Positions 54,613-63,883 of a stretch of DNA of 64,000 nt are shown in pieces (within the stretch, counting starts at the first letter, position 1; every line of letters starts with the position of its first letter). Below the pieces are notes generated by a model. It was not told the DNA's origin. It searched no databases and saw only the letters and a list, made by a program, of their open reading frames with translations. The DNA is from Pseudoxanthomonas sp. GTDB taxonomy: Bacteria > Pseudomonadota > Gammaproteobacteria > Xanthomonadales > Xanthomonadaceae. Position numbers and translations under genes: made by a program. The stretch lies in the NCBI RefSeq assembly GCF_027498035.1, contig NZ_CP114978.1, positions 124,001 through 188,000 on the forward strand, written 5' to 3'.

Positions 54613-55173
54613 GTGAGCGACAAGGCAACCGAGATTGCAGCGCTGCTGCAGCCCACCATCCAGGCCCTGGGCCTGGAGCTGCTGGGCATTGAATATCTGC
54701 CGGCATCGGGCAATGCGACCCTGCGCCTGTATATCGACGTGAGCGAAGCCGAGCGCGAGACCCGCGTAGTCAACATCGAAGACTGCGAGGCCGTCAGCCG
54801 CGAAGTCTCGGCGCAGCTGGATGTGGAAGACCCGATCAGCGACAACTACACCCTGGAAGTGTCCTCGCCTGGTGTTGATCGTCCCCTGTTCACCGCCGAC
54901 CAGTTCGCCCGGTTCATCGGCGAGGAAGCCAAGGTCGTGCTGAAGTTGCCGCAGGACGGTCGCCGTCGCGTGCAGGGCCGGATCGTCTCGGTCGATGCCG
55001 CCGGCATCACCATCGCTTTCGACAACCGGCAGATGACCTTTGCCGCCGACAACCTGGACAAGGCACGGCTGATGCCCGACTGGGTCGCGCTGGGCATGGC
55101 GCCCCAGCCGAAAAAGAACATTGGCGCGGGCAAGCCGAAGAAATCGCCGGCCCCGCCGAAGAAAGTGCACTGA
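54613..55173 (+). CDS. rimP: Ribosome maturation factor RimP
   Basis: 186 residues, needed for 30S subunit maturation. N-terminal domain (LGLELLGIEYLPASGNATLRLYID), then the YTLEVSSPGVDRPL signature and an SH3-like C-terminal domain. Starts at GTG. A lysine-rich tail (PKKNIGAGKPKKSP) is longer than in E. coli. Head of the nusA-infB operon. Confidence 0.95.
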   Translation: MSDKATEIAALLQPTIQALGLELLGIEYLPASGNATLRLYIDVSEAERETRVVNIEDCEAVSREVSAQLDVEDPISDNYTLEVSSPGVDRPLFTADQFARFIGEEAKVVLKLPQDGRRRVQGRIVSVDAAGITIAFDNRQMTFAADNLDKARLMPDWVALGMAPQPKKNIGAGKPKKSPAPPKKVH

Positions 55174-55223
55174 TATCAACCCAACCCAACGACGGCCCCC
55201 TGAGGCTGCGCGCGGAGTGAAAG

Positions 55224-56735
55224 ATGAGTAAGGAACTGTTGCTGGTGGTGGACGCGGTCGCCAATGAAAAGGGCGTCCCGCGCGAAGTGATCTTCGACGC
55301 CATCGAGGCCGCCCTGGCCTCGGCCGCCAAGAAGCGTTATCCCGAACAGGATGTGCTGGCGCGCGTGACCATCGACCACAAGGACGGCACGTACCTGACG
55401 TACCGCCGCTGGGAAGTGGTGGCCGACGACGTGGTGATGGAATCGCCGGATCGCCAGATCCGCCTGATGGACGCCATCGACGAAGTCGAAGGCGCCGAGG
55501 TAGGCGAGTACATCGAAGAGTCGATCGAAAACCCCGACTTCGGCCGCATCGCCGCCCAGGCCGCCAAGCAGGTCATCGTGCAGCGTGTGCGCGAAGCCGA
55601 GCGCGCCCAGGTCGTGGACGCGTGGAAGGATCGCGTGGGCGAGCTGGTCACCGGCATCGTCAAGCGCGCCGAGCGCGGCAACATCTACGTGGACCTGGGC
55701 GGCAACGCCGAGGCCTTCATTTCCAAGGACAAGGGCATCCCGCGCGACGTGCTGCGCGCCGGCGACCGCGTCCGTGGTTACCTGTTCGACGTGCGTTCCG
55801 AGCCGCGTGGCCCGCAGCTGTTCATCAGTCGCGCCGCGCCGGAATTCATGATGGAGCTGTTCAAGCTGGAAGTGCCGGAAGTCGGCCAGGGCCTGGTCGA
55901 GATCAAGGCCTGCGCCCGCGATCCGGGCGACCGCGCCAAGATCGCCGTGCTGGCCCATGACACCCGCACCGATCCGATCGGCGCCTGCATCGGCATGCGT
56001 GGTTCGCGCGTGCAGGCCGTGTCCAACGAGCTCAACGGCGAGCGCGTGGACATCGTGCTGTGGAACGACAACCCGGCCAACTTCGTCATCAACGCGATGG
56101 CGCCGGCCGAAGTGCAGTCGATCATCGTCGACGAGGACCGTCATTCGATGGACCTGGCCGTGGCCGAAGACCGCCTGGCCCAGGCCATCGGCAAGGGCGG
56201 CCAGAACGTGCGCCTGGCCAGCCGCCTGACCGGTTGGCAGCTGAACGTGATGACCCAGGACCAGGTGTCTGCCAAGTCCGAAGCCGAGCAGTCCGTCGCC
56301 CGCCAGCTGTTTGTCGACAAGCTGGAAGTGGACGAGGAAATCGCCGCGATCCTGGTGTCCGAGGGCTTCAACTCGGTCGAAGAAATCGCTTATGTCCCGG
56401 TCGGCGAACTGCTGGCGGTGGAAGGTTTTGACGAGGATATCGTCGAAGAGCTGCGCGCCCGTGCCCGCGATGCGCTGTTGAATGCGGCCCTGGCCGAGGA
56501 AGAGGGTGCTGCAGGCGAAGGCCCGGCCGACGATCTGCTGGCGCTGGATGGCATGGACGAGGCGACCGCGCACCTGCTGGCGTCGCACGGCGTGCGGACC
56601 AGCGAAGACCTGTCCGACCTGGCTGCCGACGAGGTGGTCGAGTTCGGGATCGAAGGACTGGACGAGGCGCGCGCCGCCGCGTTGATCCTGGCCGCACGCG
56701 CCGAGGAGATCGCCCGTTTGGAGCGCGGCGAATGA
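55224..56735 (+). CDS. nusA: Transcription termination/antitermination factor NusA
   Basis: 503 residues. Order: N-terminal RNA-polymerase-binding domain (1-130), S1 (about 135-200, GIVKRAERGNIYVDLGG), KH1 (DPIGACIGMRGSRV), KH2 (GKGGQNVRLASRLTG), then two acidic helix-hairpin-helix repeats at the C-terminus. ATG with GGAGTGAAAG upstream. Shares the operon with rimP and infB. Confidence 0.97.
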   Translation: MSKELLLVVDAVANEKGVPREVIFDAIEAALASAAKKRYPEQDVLARVTIDHKDGTYLTYRRWEVVADDVVMESPDRQIRLMDAIDEVEGAEVGEYIEESIENPDFGRIAAQAAKQVIVQRVREAERAQVVDAWKDRVGELVTGIVKRAERGNIYVDLGGNAEAFISKDKGIPRDVLRAGDRVRGYLFDVRSEPRGPQLFISRAAPEFMMELFKLEVPEVGQGLVEIKACARDPGDRAKIAVLAHDTRTDPIGACIGMRGSRVQAVSNELNGERVDIVLWNDNPANFVINAMAPAEVQSIIVDEDRHSMDLAVAEDRLAQAIGKGGQNVRLASRLTGWQLNVMTQDQVSAKSEAEQSVARQLFVDKLEVDEEIAAILVSEGFNSVEEIAYVPVGELLAVEGFDEDIVEELRARARDALLNAALAEEEGAAGEGPADDLLALDGMDEATAHLLASHGVRTSEDLSDLAADEVVEFGIEGLDEARAAALILAARAEEIARLERGE

Positions 56736-56830
56736 GCCAGCCATGACCATCGCCCTGATGGCGTCAGGGCTTAGAATTCGCGTTTCCTTTGCTCTGGGCG
56801 AAGGAGCGCCAACCAGATCATAGGATCCGA

Positions 56831-59539
56831 ATGTCGCAGCAAACCACCATCCGCAAGCTCGCCGAACTGGTCAACACGCCGGTCGATAAACTGATCATCC
56901 AGCTGGCCGAGGCCGGCATGAAGTTCAGTGGCCCCGACCAGGAAGTGTCCAGCACCGAGAAAATGAAGCTGCTCGGCTTCCTCCGTCGCACCCACGGCAA
57001 GGCCGACGGGGAAGGCGAGGAAAGCGAAGCGGCCAAGAAGGTCACCCTGGCCCGCCGCAAGGTGCAGGAAGTGACGGTCAAGTCCGGTCGCAGCAATTCG
57101 ACCGTGGCCGTGGAAGTGCGCCAGAAGCGCACCTACGTCAAGCCGACCGAAGCCCAGGCCAACGAAGCCCGTCGCGCCGGCGCTGCTGTCGCGCCCGGCG
57201 ACGAGCGCGCCGAGATCCTGCGCAAGCTGGAAGAGTCGCGCCAGCGCAACCTGGCCGAACAGGCACGCCTGGCCGAAATGGACCGCGCCCGCGACGAAGA
57301 GAAGGAGCGCAAGGTCCAGGAAGCCGCCGCTGCGGTTGCCCAGGCTGAGGCCGATGCCCGCGCCGAAGCTGACGCCGAGGCAGAGAGTGCCGATACCGGT
57401 GCCGTTGCCGAAGAAGCGCCGGCTCCCGTCGCACGCAAGCTGATCGATGAAAGCAAGGGGCCGATTGCCGGCACCTCCATCCGTGTTCCGGCCAAGGCTG
57501 GCGCCGCGCATCCGCCGCGGACCGCCACGACCCCGGCCCGCAAGGAGCCCGATCGCGGCACGACGACTGCGGCCAAGCACAAGACCCGTGGCTCCAATTC
57601 CATGGTCGCCGGCGTCGAGGATGACGACAGCACCCAGCGTTTCGCAGGCCAGCTGCACCTGTCGGCCGCCGACCGCGCCCGTCGTGGCGCCGCCCGTGGC
57701 AAGCCCAAGCCCCGTCGCCAGATGGAGCAGAGCCGTGGCGGCTCGGGCAACCACCAGTTCGCACGTCCGACCGCACCGGTGGTGCGCGAAGTGGCGATCG
57801 GCGAAGCGATCACCGTCAGTGACCTGGCCCAGAAGCTCGCGCTGAAGGGTGGTGACGTGGTCAAGGCGCTGTTCAAGATGGGCGTGATGGCCACCATCAC
57901 CCAGACCATCGACCACGACACCGCGGCGCTGATCACCGAAGAGCTCGGCCATACGGTCGTGCGCGCCGGCAGCGACGACGCCGAGGACGCACTGCTGGCC
58001 CACGTCGAGGACGTGCAGGGCGACACCGCCCCGCGTCCGCCGGTGGTCACCATCATGGGTCACGTCGACCACGGCAAGACCTCGCTGCTGGATTACATCC
58101 GTCGCACCAAGGTCGCCACGGGCGAAGCCGGCGGCATCACCCAGCACATCGGTGCCTACCACGTCGAAACCGACAAGGGCGTCATCAGCTTCCTGGATAC
58201 CCCGGGCCACGCGGCGTTCACCGCCATGCGTGCCCGCGGCGCCAAGCTGACCGACATCGTGGTGCTGGTGGTGGCGGCCGATGACGGCGTCATGCCGCAG
58301 ACCATCGAGTCGGTGCAGCAGGCCAAGGCGGCCGGCGTGGCACTGATCGTGGCGGTCAACAAGATCGACAAGTCCGGTGCCGACCCGCTGCGGGTCAAGA
58401 ACGAACTGCTGGCCCACGACGTGGTTGCCGAAGAGTTCGGTGGCGATACGCAGTTCATCGAAGTCTCGGCCAAGACCGGCCAGGGCATCGACACGCTGCT
58501 GGATGCCATTTCGCTGCAGGCCGAAGTGCTGGAACTCAAGGCCGTGCCCGATGGCCGCGCCAGCGGTACGGTCATCGAGTCCTCGCTGGACAAGGGTCGT
58601 GGCCCGGTCGCTACCGTGCTGGTCCAGCAGGGCCAGCTGAAGAAGGGCGATTACCTGGTCTGCGGCGTGCAGTACGGCCGCGTGCGTGCGCTGTTCGACG
58701 AAACCGGTGCCCAGCCGAATGCGGCTGGTCCGTCCATCCCGGTGCAGGTCCTGGGCCTGTCCGGCGTGCCGGACGCGGGCGATGACTTCGTCGTGGTCGA
58801 GGACGAGCGCCTGGCCAAGGACGTGGCCCAGCAGCGTGATGCCAAGCGCCGCGAATCGCGCCTGGTGGCCTCGGCCGGCAGCCGCATGGAAGACATCATG
58901 GCCCAGCTGGGCAAGGGTGACGGCCAGCTCAGCCTGAACCTGATCGTCAAGGCCGACGTGCAGGGTTCGGTGGAAGCGCTGCGCCATTCGCTGGTCGCGC
59001 TGTCCAACGAAGACATCCGCATCAACATCCTCAGCTCCGGCGTCGGTGGCATCACCGAGTCCGACGTCAATTCGGCGATGGCCTCCAAGGCCACGATCAT
59101 CGGCTTCAACGTGCGTGCCGATGCCTCGGCCCGTCGCCTGGTCGAAGCCAATGGCGTGGACATGCGTTACTTCTCGATCATCTATGACGTGATCGACCAG
59201 GTGAAGCAGGTCGCCTCCGGTCTGCTGGGCGTCGAGATCCGCGAAGAGATCATCGGTATCGCCCAGGTCCGCGACGTGTTCCGCAGCTCCAAGTTCGGCG
59301 CGGTGGCCGGCTGTATGGTCATCGAGGGCAGCGTCAAGCGTTCCAAGCCGATCCGCGTGCTCCGCGACAGCGTCGTGGTGTTCGAGGGCGAACTGGAATC
59401 GCTGCGCCGCTTCAAGGAAAACGTGGACGAAGTGCGCAACGGCACCGAGTGCGGTATCGGCGTGAAGGCCTACAACGATGTGAAGGCCGGCGACCAGATC
59501 GAGTGCTTCGAGCGTATCGAGGTGCAGCGCACGCTGTAA
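56831..59539 (+). CDS. infB: Translation initiation factor IF-2
   Basis: 902 residues; GTPase that brings initiator tRNA to the 30S subunit. N-terminal IF2_N domain (RKLAELVNTPVDKLI), a long charged Ala/Glu linker (about 100-330), a second IF2_N, then the G domain: G1 GHVDHGKT from residue 410, G3 DTPGHAAF, G4 NKIDK. Domains II-IV follow, ending VQRTL. Start at the ATG before SQQTTIRK; the frame is open 42 bases upstream. Confidence 0.97.
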   Translation: MSQQTTIRKLAELVNTPVDKLIIQLAEAGMKFSGPDQEVSSTEKMKLLGFLRRTHGKADGEGEESEAAKKVTLARRKVQEVTVKSGRSNSTVAVEVRQKRTYVKPTEAQANEARRAGAAVAPGDERAEILRKLEESRQRNLAEQARLAEMDRARDEEKERKVQEAAAAVAQAEADARAEADAEAESADTGAVAEEAPAPVARKLIDESKGPIAGTSIRVPAKAGAAHPPRTATTPARKEPDRGTTTAAKHKTRGSNSMVAGVEDDDSTQRFAGQLHLSAADRARRGAARGKPKPRRQMEQSRGGSGNHQFARPTAPVVREVAIGEAITVSDLAQKLALKGGDVVKALFKMGVMATITQTIDHDTAALITEELGHTVVRAGSDDAEDALLAHVEDVQGDTAPRPPVVTIMGHVDHGKTSLLDYIRRTKVATGEAGGITQHIGAYHVETDKGVISFLDTPGHAAFTAMRARGAKLTDIVVLVVAADDGVMPQTIESVQQAKAAGVALIVAVNKIDKSGADPLRVKNELLAHDVVAEEFGGDTQFIEVSAKTGQGIDTLLDAISLQAEVLELKAVPDGRASGTVIESSLDKGRGPVATVLVQQGQLKKGDYLVCGVQYGRVRALFDETGAQPNAAGPSIPVQVLGLSGVPDAGDDFVVVEDERLAKDVAQQRDAKRRESRLVASAGSRMEDIMAQLGKGDGQLSLNLIVKADVQGSVEALRHSLVALSNEDIRINILSSGVGGITESDVNSAMASKATIIGFNVRADASARRLVEANGVDMRYFSIIYDVIDQVKQVASGLLGVEIREEIIGIAQVRDVFRSSKFGAVAGCMVIEGSVKRSKPIRVLRDSVVVFEGELESLRRFKENVDEVRNGTECGIGVKAYNDVKAGDQIECFERIEVQRTL

Positions 59540-59614
59540 CGGCGCCATGCGCGCGGTGACGTTCCGTGAGGAGCGTCGCCGTCAGCGCCGGCCCGTTGCC
59601 GCATGCTTGAAGTC

Positions 59615-59989
59615 ATGGCAACCAAATCCTTCCATCGCAGCGACCGCGTCTCCGCACAGCTCCGCCGCGAGCTGGGCACGATCGTGCATGAAACCGTGCG
59701 TGAGCACGGCCTGCCGTCGGTCAGTGTCTCCGACGTCGAAGTCACCCGCGACCTGGCCCACGCCAAGGTGTTCGTCACCGCCCTGATGCCCGAGCGCTCG
59801 CTCGAAGCGGTCAAGGCGCTGAAGGAACTGGCCCCGCAGATCCGCTACGCCCTGGGCCGCGCGGTGAAGATGCGCCACGTGCCCGAACTGCATTTCCATT
59901 ACGACGACTCGGTCGACAAGGGCGAGCGCATCGAAACCCTGCTGCGCGAAAACCCGCTGCCGCCCGAATCCGAGTCCGACCAGGACTGA
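59615..59989 (+). CDS. rbfA: Ribosome-binding factor A
   Basis: 124 residues, KH-fold 30S maturation factor: FHRSDRVSAQLRRELG, DVEVTRDLAHAKVFV, VPELHFHYDDS. I use the ATG before ATKSFHRS; one four codons upstream is possible. Stop overlaps truB (TGATG). Confidence 0.93.
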   Translation: MATKSFHRSDRVSAQLRRELGTIVHETVREHGLPSVSVSDVEVTRDLAHAKVFVTALMPERSLEAVKALKELAPQIRYALGRAVKMRHVPELHFHYDDSVDKGERIETLLRENPLPPESESDQD

Positions 59990-61029
59990 TGATGTCGACT
60001 GAACCCGCCGCGACCCCGGACGCCGACGGCACCGGACGTGGCGGTTCGGCGCCAACCTCCAGGTCGCGCCAGCAGCAGCGTCCCCGGACCAGGTTCCGTC
60101 GCGTCGACGGCATCCTGTTGCTGGACAAGCCCACCGGCATGAGCTCCAACCAGGCGCTGCAGCGTGTGCGGCACCTGTTCCGGGCGGAGAAGGGCGGCCA
60201 CACCGGCGCGCTGGACCCGCTGGCCACCGGCCTGTTGCCGATCTGCTTCGGCGAGGCCACCAAGATTGCCGGCAACCTGCTGGGCGCCAGCAAGGCCTAC
60301 GACACCGTGGCCCACCTGGGGCAGGTCACCGATACCGACGATGCCGAAGGCCAGGTGCTGCGCGAGCGGCCCGTGGAGGCTTATCCGATCGACCGCATCG
60401 ATGCGGCCCTGCGCCCGTTGATGGGGCGGATCCAGCAGCGCCCGCCAATCTATTCGGCGCTCAAGCGTGGTGGCGAGCCGCTGTACGCCAAGGCCCGCCG
60501 CGGTGAAGTGGTGGAGATCGATGAGCGCGAGGTCTTCGTGCGCACCTTCGAGCTCCAGGCTGCGGACGACCTGCTGGACGAAGGGCGGCCGCTGTTGCAC
60601 CTGCACGTGGAATGTGGCTCGGGCACCTATGTGCGCAGCCTGGTCCGCGACCTGGGCGAAGCCCTGGGCTGCGGCGCGCATGTGGCCCAGCTGCGCCGGC
60701 TGTGGGTGGACCCGTTCCGCGAGCCACGGATGTGGACCATCGAGCAGCTCGAAGCCCTGGCCGGGCGCGACGAACAAGCCCTGCTTGCCTGCCTGCTGCC
60801 GATCGAGGCGGGCATGGTCGGCTTGCCGCGGATCGACCTGACCGCGGAGGGCGCAGCCCGTTTCAGCCAGGGGCAGCGCCTGCCAGGCGTGCCCGGACCG
60901 GCCGGCGGGGTGGCCGTTTTCACCGAAGCCGGCGTCGTCCTGGGGCTGGCGCAACTGTCCAGGGAAGGCGTGCTGTCGCCCCAGCGGCTGTTCAACTGGC
61001 CGACCAGCGGCAACCCGACCCAGGACTGA
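59989..61029 (+). CDS. truB: tRNA pseudouridine(55) synthase
   Basis: 346 residues; makes pseudouridine 55 in the T-loop of tRNAs. Catalytic D76 in GGHTGALDPLATG, plus QRPPIYSALKRGG and CGSGTYVRSLVRDLGE. About 40 extra N-terminal residues, basic and disordered (TSRSRQQQRPRTRFRR), precede the canonical start DGILLLDKPTG. Starts at ATGATG overlapping rbfA. Confidence 0.95.
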   Translation: MMSTEPAATPDADGTGRGGSAPTSRSRQQQRPRTRFRRVDGILLLDKPTGMSSNQALQRVRHLFRAEKGGHTGALDPLATGLLPICFGEATKIAGNLLGASKAYDTVAHLGQVTDTDDAEGQVLRERPVEAYPIDRIDAALRPLMGRIQQRPPIYSALKRGGEPLYAKARRGEVVEIDEREVFVRTFELQAADDLLDEGRPLLHLHVECGSGTYVRSLVRDLGEALGCGAHVAQLRRLWVDPFREPRMWTIEQLEALAGRDEQALLACLLPIEAGMVGLPRIDLTAEGAARFSQGQRLPGVPGPAGGVAVFTEAGVVLGLAQLSREGVLSPQRLFNWPTSGNPTQD

Positions 61030-61033
61030 AACC

Positions 61034-61062
61034 TTGTGTCCAAACAGGCTGGCGCCTACAAT
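61034..61062 (+). promoter_or_regulatory. rpsO promoter
   Basis: TTGTGT and TACAAT with a 17-base spacer, beginning four bases after the truB stop. It would give rpsO a leader of about 120 bases, room for the translational autocontrol by S15 known in other bacteria. Confidence 0.65.
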
Positions 61063-61187
61063 GCGCCGGCCTTTTCAGGCACCTGGCCGACGAGGCCCTT
61101 TCCTCAATCGCAAGCGGCGGACCAAGTGGTGCGCGCGGTGGACAGTCCGCGTTCCTGCAGGTCCCGCATCAACAAGAGAACATACCC

Positions 61188-61448
61188 ATGTCCATCGACA
61201 CCCAGAAGATCATCGAAGAGAACAAGCGCGGCGCCAACGACACCGGCTCCCCGGAAGTCCAGGTCGCCCTGCTGACCGCCCGCATCGAGCTGCTCTCCGG
61301 CCACTTCAAGACCCACAAGAAAGATCACCACAGCCGTCGCGGCCTGCTGCAGCTGGTCAACCAGCGCCGCAGCCTGCTTGACTACCTGCATGGCAAAGAT
61401 GCCCCGCGCTACAAGGCCCTGATCGAGAAGCTGGGTCTGCGTCGCTAA
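61188..61448 (+). CDS. rpsO: 30S ribosomal protein S15
   Basis: 86 residues; 16S rRNA-binding protein. Signature GSPEVQVALLTARIELLSGHF-like core (GSPEVQVALLT) and HHSRRGLL, DYLHGKD. Slightly shorter than the 89 of E. coli. ATG with AGAG upstream. Confidence 0.97.
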   Translation: MSIDTQKIIEENKRGANDTGSPEVQVALLTARIELLSGHFKTHKKDHHSRRGLLQLVNQRRSLLDYLHGKDAPRYKALIEKLGLRR

Positions 61449-61459
61449 AACAAGATGAA

Positions 61460-61489
61460 GAACCGCGGCGCAGAAATGCGCCGCGGTTC
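61460..61489 (+). terminator. Perfect hairpin between rpsO and pnp
   Basis: GAACCGCGGCGCA/TGCGCCGCGGTTC: 13-bp stem closed by a GAAA tetraloop, followed by ATTTGTTT. It can end rpsO transcripts, and the read-through form could be the RNase III-cut structure through which PNPase controls pnp, as in E. coli. Confidence 0.75.
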
Positions 61490-61606
61490 ATTTGTTTCCA
61501 GGCAACGGAAACCATCGCACTGCAACAACGGCCGCATACGCCGGCCACCCGCGCGCGACAGGGGTCGCAACCGGGTCAACCAGTTCGAGACACTTAGGAA
61601 ACCCAC

Positions 61607-63715
61607 GTGGCAAAAATCACTAAAACCTTCCAGTACGGCAAGCACCAGGTCACCCTGGAAACCGGCGAAATCGCCCGCCAGGCCGGCGGCGCGGTCATCG
61701 TCAAGTTCGATGACACCGTACTGCTGGTTTCGGCCGTCGCCGCCAAGAAGGCGCGCGAAGGCCAGGACTTCTTCCCGCTGACGGTGGATTACCAGGAAAA
61801 GTTCTACGCCGGTGGCCGCATCCCCGGTGGCTTCTTCAAGCGCGAAGGTCGCGCCACGGAGAAGGAGACGCTGATCTCGCGCCTGATCGACCGTCCGCTG
61901 CGCCCGCTGTTCCCGGAAGAGTTCCGTAATGAAGTGCAGGTCATCGCTACGGTGATGTCGCTGAACCCGGAAATCGACGGCGACATCCCGGCCCTGATCG
62001 GCGCCTCGGCTGCCGTGGCCCTGACCGGCGCGCCGTTCAACGGCCCGATCGGTGCAGCCAAGGTCGGCTACATCAACGGCGAGTACGTGCTGAACCCGAC
62101 CGTGTCCGAGCTGAAGGACTCCAAGCTTGAGCTGGTCGTCGCCGGTACCTCCAACGCCGTGCTGATGGTGGAATCCGAAGCGGCCGAGCTGTCCGAAGAC
62201 GTGATGCTGGGCGCGGTGATGTTTGGCCATCGCGAAATGCAGAAGGTCATCCATATCATCAACGAGCTGGTCGTCGAAGCCGGCACCCAGTCGTGGAACT
62301 GGACTGCCCCGGCCAAGAACGACGCCCTGATCTCCGCCCTGAAGGAAGCCGTTGGCGACCAGCTGAGCGGTGCCTTCCAGGTGCGCGACAAGCTGCAGCG
62401 GCGCGACGCCATCGCCGCGATCAAGTCCGACGTGCTGGCCGGCCTTGCTGGCCGCGTCGAGAGCGAAGGCTGGAACGGCGGCGAGCTGTCCAAGGAATTC
62501 GGCGAGCTGGAATACCAGACCATGCGTGGTTCGGTCCTGGACACCAAGGTCCGCATCGACGGCCGCGCCCTGGATACCGTGCGTCCGATCAGCTCCAAGG
62601 TCAGCATCCTGCCGCGCGTCCACGGCTCCTCGCTGTTCACCCGCGGTGAAACGCAGGCGATCGTCGCCGTCACCCTGGGCACCGCCCGCGACGGCCAGGT
62701 GATTGACGCCGTTTCCGGCGAGCACAAGGACCACTTCCTGTTCCATTACAACTTCCCCCCGTACTCGGTGGGCGAAGCGGGCCGCATGATGGGCCCGAAG
62801 CGTCGCGAGATCGGCCACGGCCGCCTGGCCAAGCGCGGCGTGCTGGCCGTGATGCCGACGATGGAAGCCTTCCCGTACACCATCCGCGTCGTGTCGGAAA
62901 TCACCGAGTCGAATGGTTCGTCGTCGATGGCCTCGGTCTGCGGCAGCTCGCTGGCGCTGATGGATGCCGGCGTGCCGATCAAGACCCCGGTTGCCGGTAT
63001 CGCCATGGGCCTGGTCAAGGAAGGCGACAACTTCGTCGTCCTGTCGGACATCCTGGGTGACGAAGACCACCTGGGCGACATGGACTTCAAGGTGGCCGGT
63101 ACGTCGAACGGCGTGTCCGCGCTGCAGATGGACATCAAGATCGAAGGCATCACCGAAGAGATCATGAAGCAGGCGCTGTCGCAGGCGAAGGCTGGCCGAC
63201 TGCACATCCTGGGCGAGATGGCCAACGCCATGACCGCACCGCGCGAAGAGCTGAGCGAGTTCGCGCCGCGCCTGATCACCATCAAGATCCACCCCGACAA
63301 GATCCGCGAAGTGATCGGCAAGGGCGGTTCGGTGATCCAGGCGATCACCAAGGAAACCGGCACCCAGATCGACATCCAGGACGACGGCACCATCACCATT
63401 GCATCGGTGAACGGCGCTGCCGGCCAGGCCGCCAAGGCCCGCATCGAGCAGATCACCTCGGACATCGAGCCGGGCCGCATCTACGAGGGCAAGGTCGCCA
63501 AGCTGATGGACTTCGGTGCGTTCGTCACGATTGCTCCTGGCAAGGACGGTCTGGTCCACGTGTCGCAGATTTCCGCTGATCGCGTCGAGAAGGTGTCCGA
63601 CGTGCTCAAGGAAGGCGACGTGGTCAAGGTCAAGGTGCTGGAAGTGGACAAGCAGGGCCGTATCCGCCTGTCCATGAAGGCCGTCGAAGAAGGCGAGGGC
63701 GTGACCGCCGAGTAA
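61607..63715 (+). CDS. pnp: Polyribonucleotide nucleotidyltransferase (PNPase)
   Basis: 702 residues; 3'-5' phosphorolytic RNA degradation, degradosome component. Two RNase PH domains (first ending about residue 210, second about 320-540 with MASVCGSSLALMDAG), KH domain (GKGGSVIQAITKETG) and S1 domain at the C-terminus (EGKVAKLMDFGAFVTIAPGKDG). GTG start with TAGGA seven bases upstream. An RNA-binding auto-regulator in E. coli; see the hairpin upstream. Confidence 0.97.
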   Translation: MAKITKTFQYGKHQVTLETGEIARQAGGAVIVKFDDTVLLVSAVAAKKAREGQDFFPLTVDYQEKFYAGGRIPGGFFKREGRATEKETLISRLIDRPLRPLFPEEFRNEVQVIATVMSLNPEIDGDIPALIGASAAVALTGAPFNGPIGAAKVGYINGEYVLNPTVSELKDSKLELVVAGTSNAVLMVESEAAELSEDVMLGAVMFGHREMQKVIHIINELVVEAGTQSWNWTAPAKNDALISALKEAVGDQLSGAFQVRDKLQRRDAIAAIKSDVLAGLAGRVESEGWNGGELSKEFGELEYQTMRGSVLDTKVRIDGRALDTVRPISSKVSILPRVHGSSLFTRGETQAIVAVTLGTARDGQVIDAVSGEHKDHFLFHYNFPPYSVGEAGRMMGPKRREIGHGRLAKRGVLAVMPTMEAFPYTIRVVSEITESNGSSSMASVCGSSLALMDAGVPIKTPVAGIAMGLVKEGDNFVVLSDILGDEDHLGDMDFKVAGTSNGVSALQMDIKIEGITEEIMKQALSQAKAGRLHILGEMANAMTAPREELSEFAPRLITIKIHPDKIREVIGKGGSVIQAITKETGTQIDIQDDGTITIASVNGAAGQAAKARIEQITSDIEPGRIYEGKVAKLMDFGAFVTIAPGKDGLVHVSQISADRVEKVSDVLKEGDVVKVKVLEVDKQGRIRLSMKAVEEGEGVTAE

Positions 63716-63742
63716 TCGGTCGTCGCATTTGCCGGATCGAAG

Positions 63743-63770
63743 AAGCGGGCCCTTGGGCCCGCTTTTTTTT
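63743..63770 (+). terminator. Rho-independent terminator of pnp
   Basis: AGCGGGCC/GGCCCGCT with a four-base loop followed by eight T residues. Ends the translation/RNA-decay cluster. Confidence 0.92.
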
Positions 63771-63883
63771 ATTCCCGCGATTCAAACGTAGCGCCCCGAG
63801 CGCGTGGCAGTCCCCTTTCATTGTGGTCGTGGCGTGCAGCGCTTCTACAATGCGGCTCTTCTCCCTCGCGGCCGGCTCTGCTC

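Noticed and set aside
56771..59548. 925-codon open frame antisense to infB (and similar long antisense frames opposite nuoG, nuoL, pnp, glmM and others)
   Set aside because: They mirror strongly conserved genes, have His/Asp/Arg-rich composition typical of the reverse complement of GC-rich genes, and show no family motifs.
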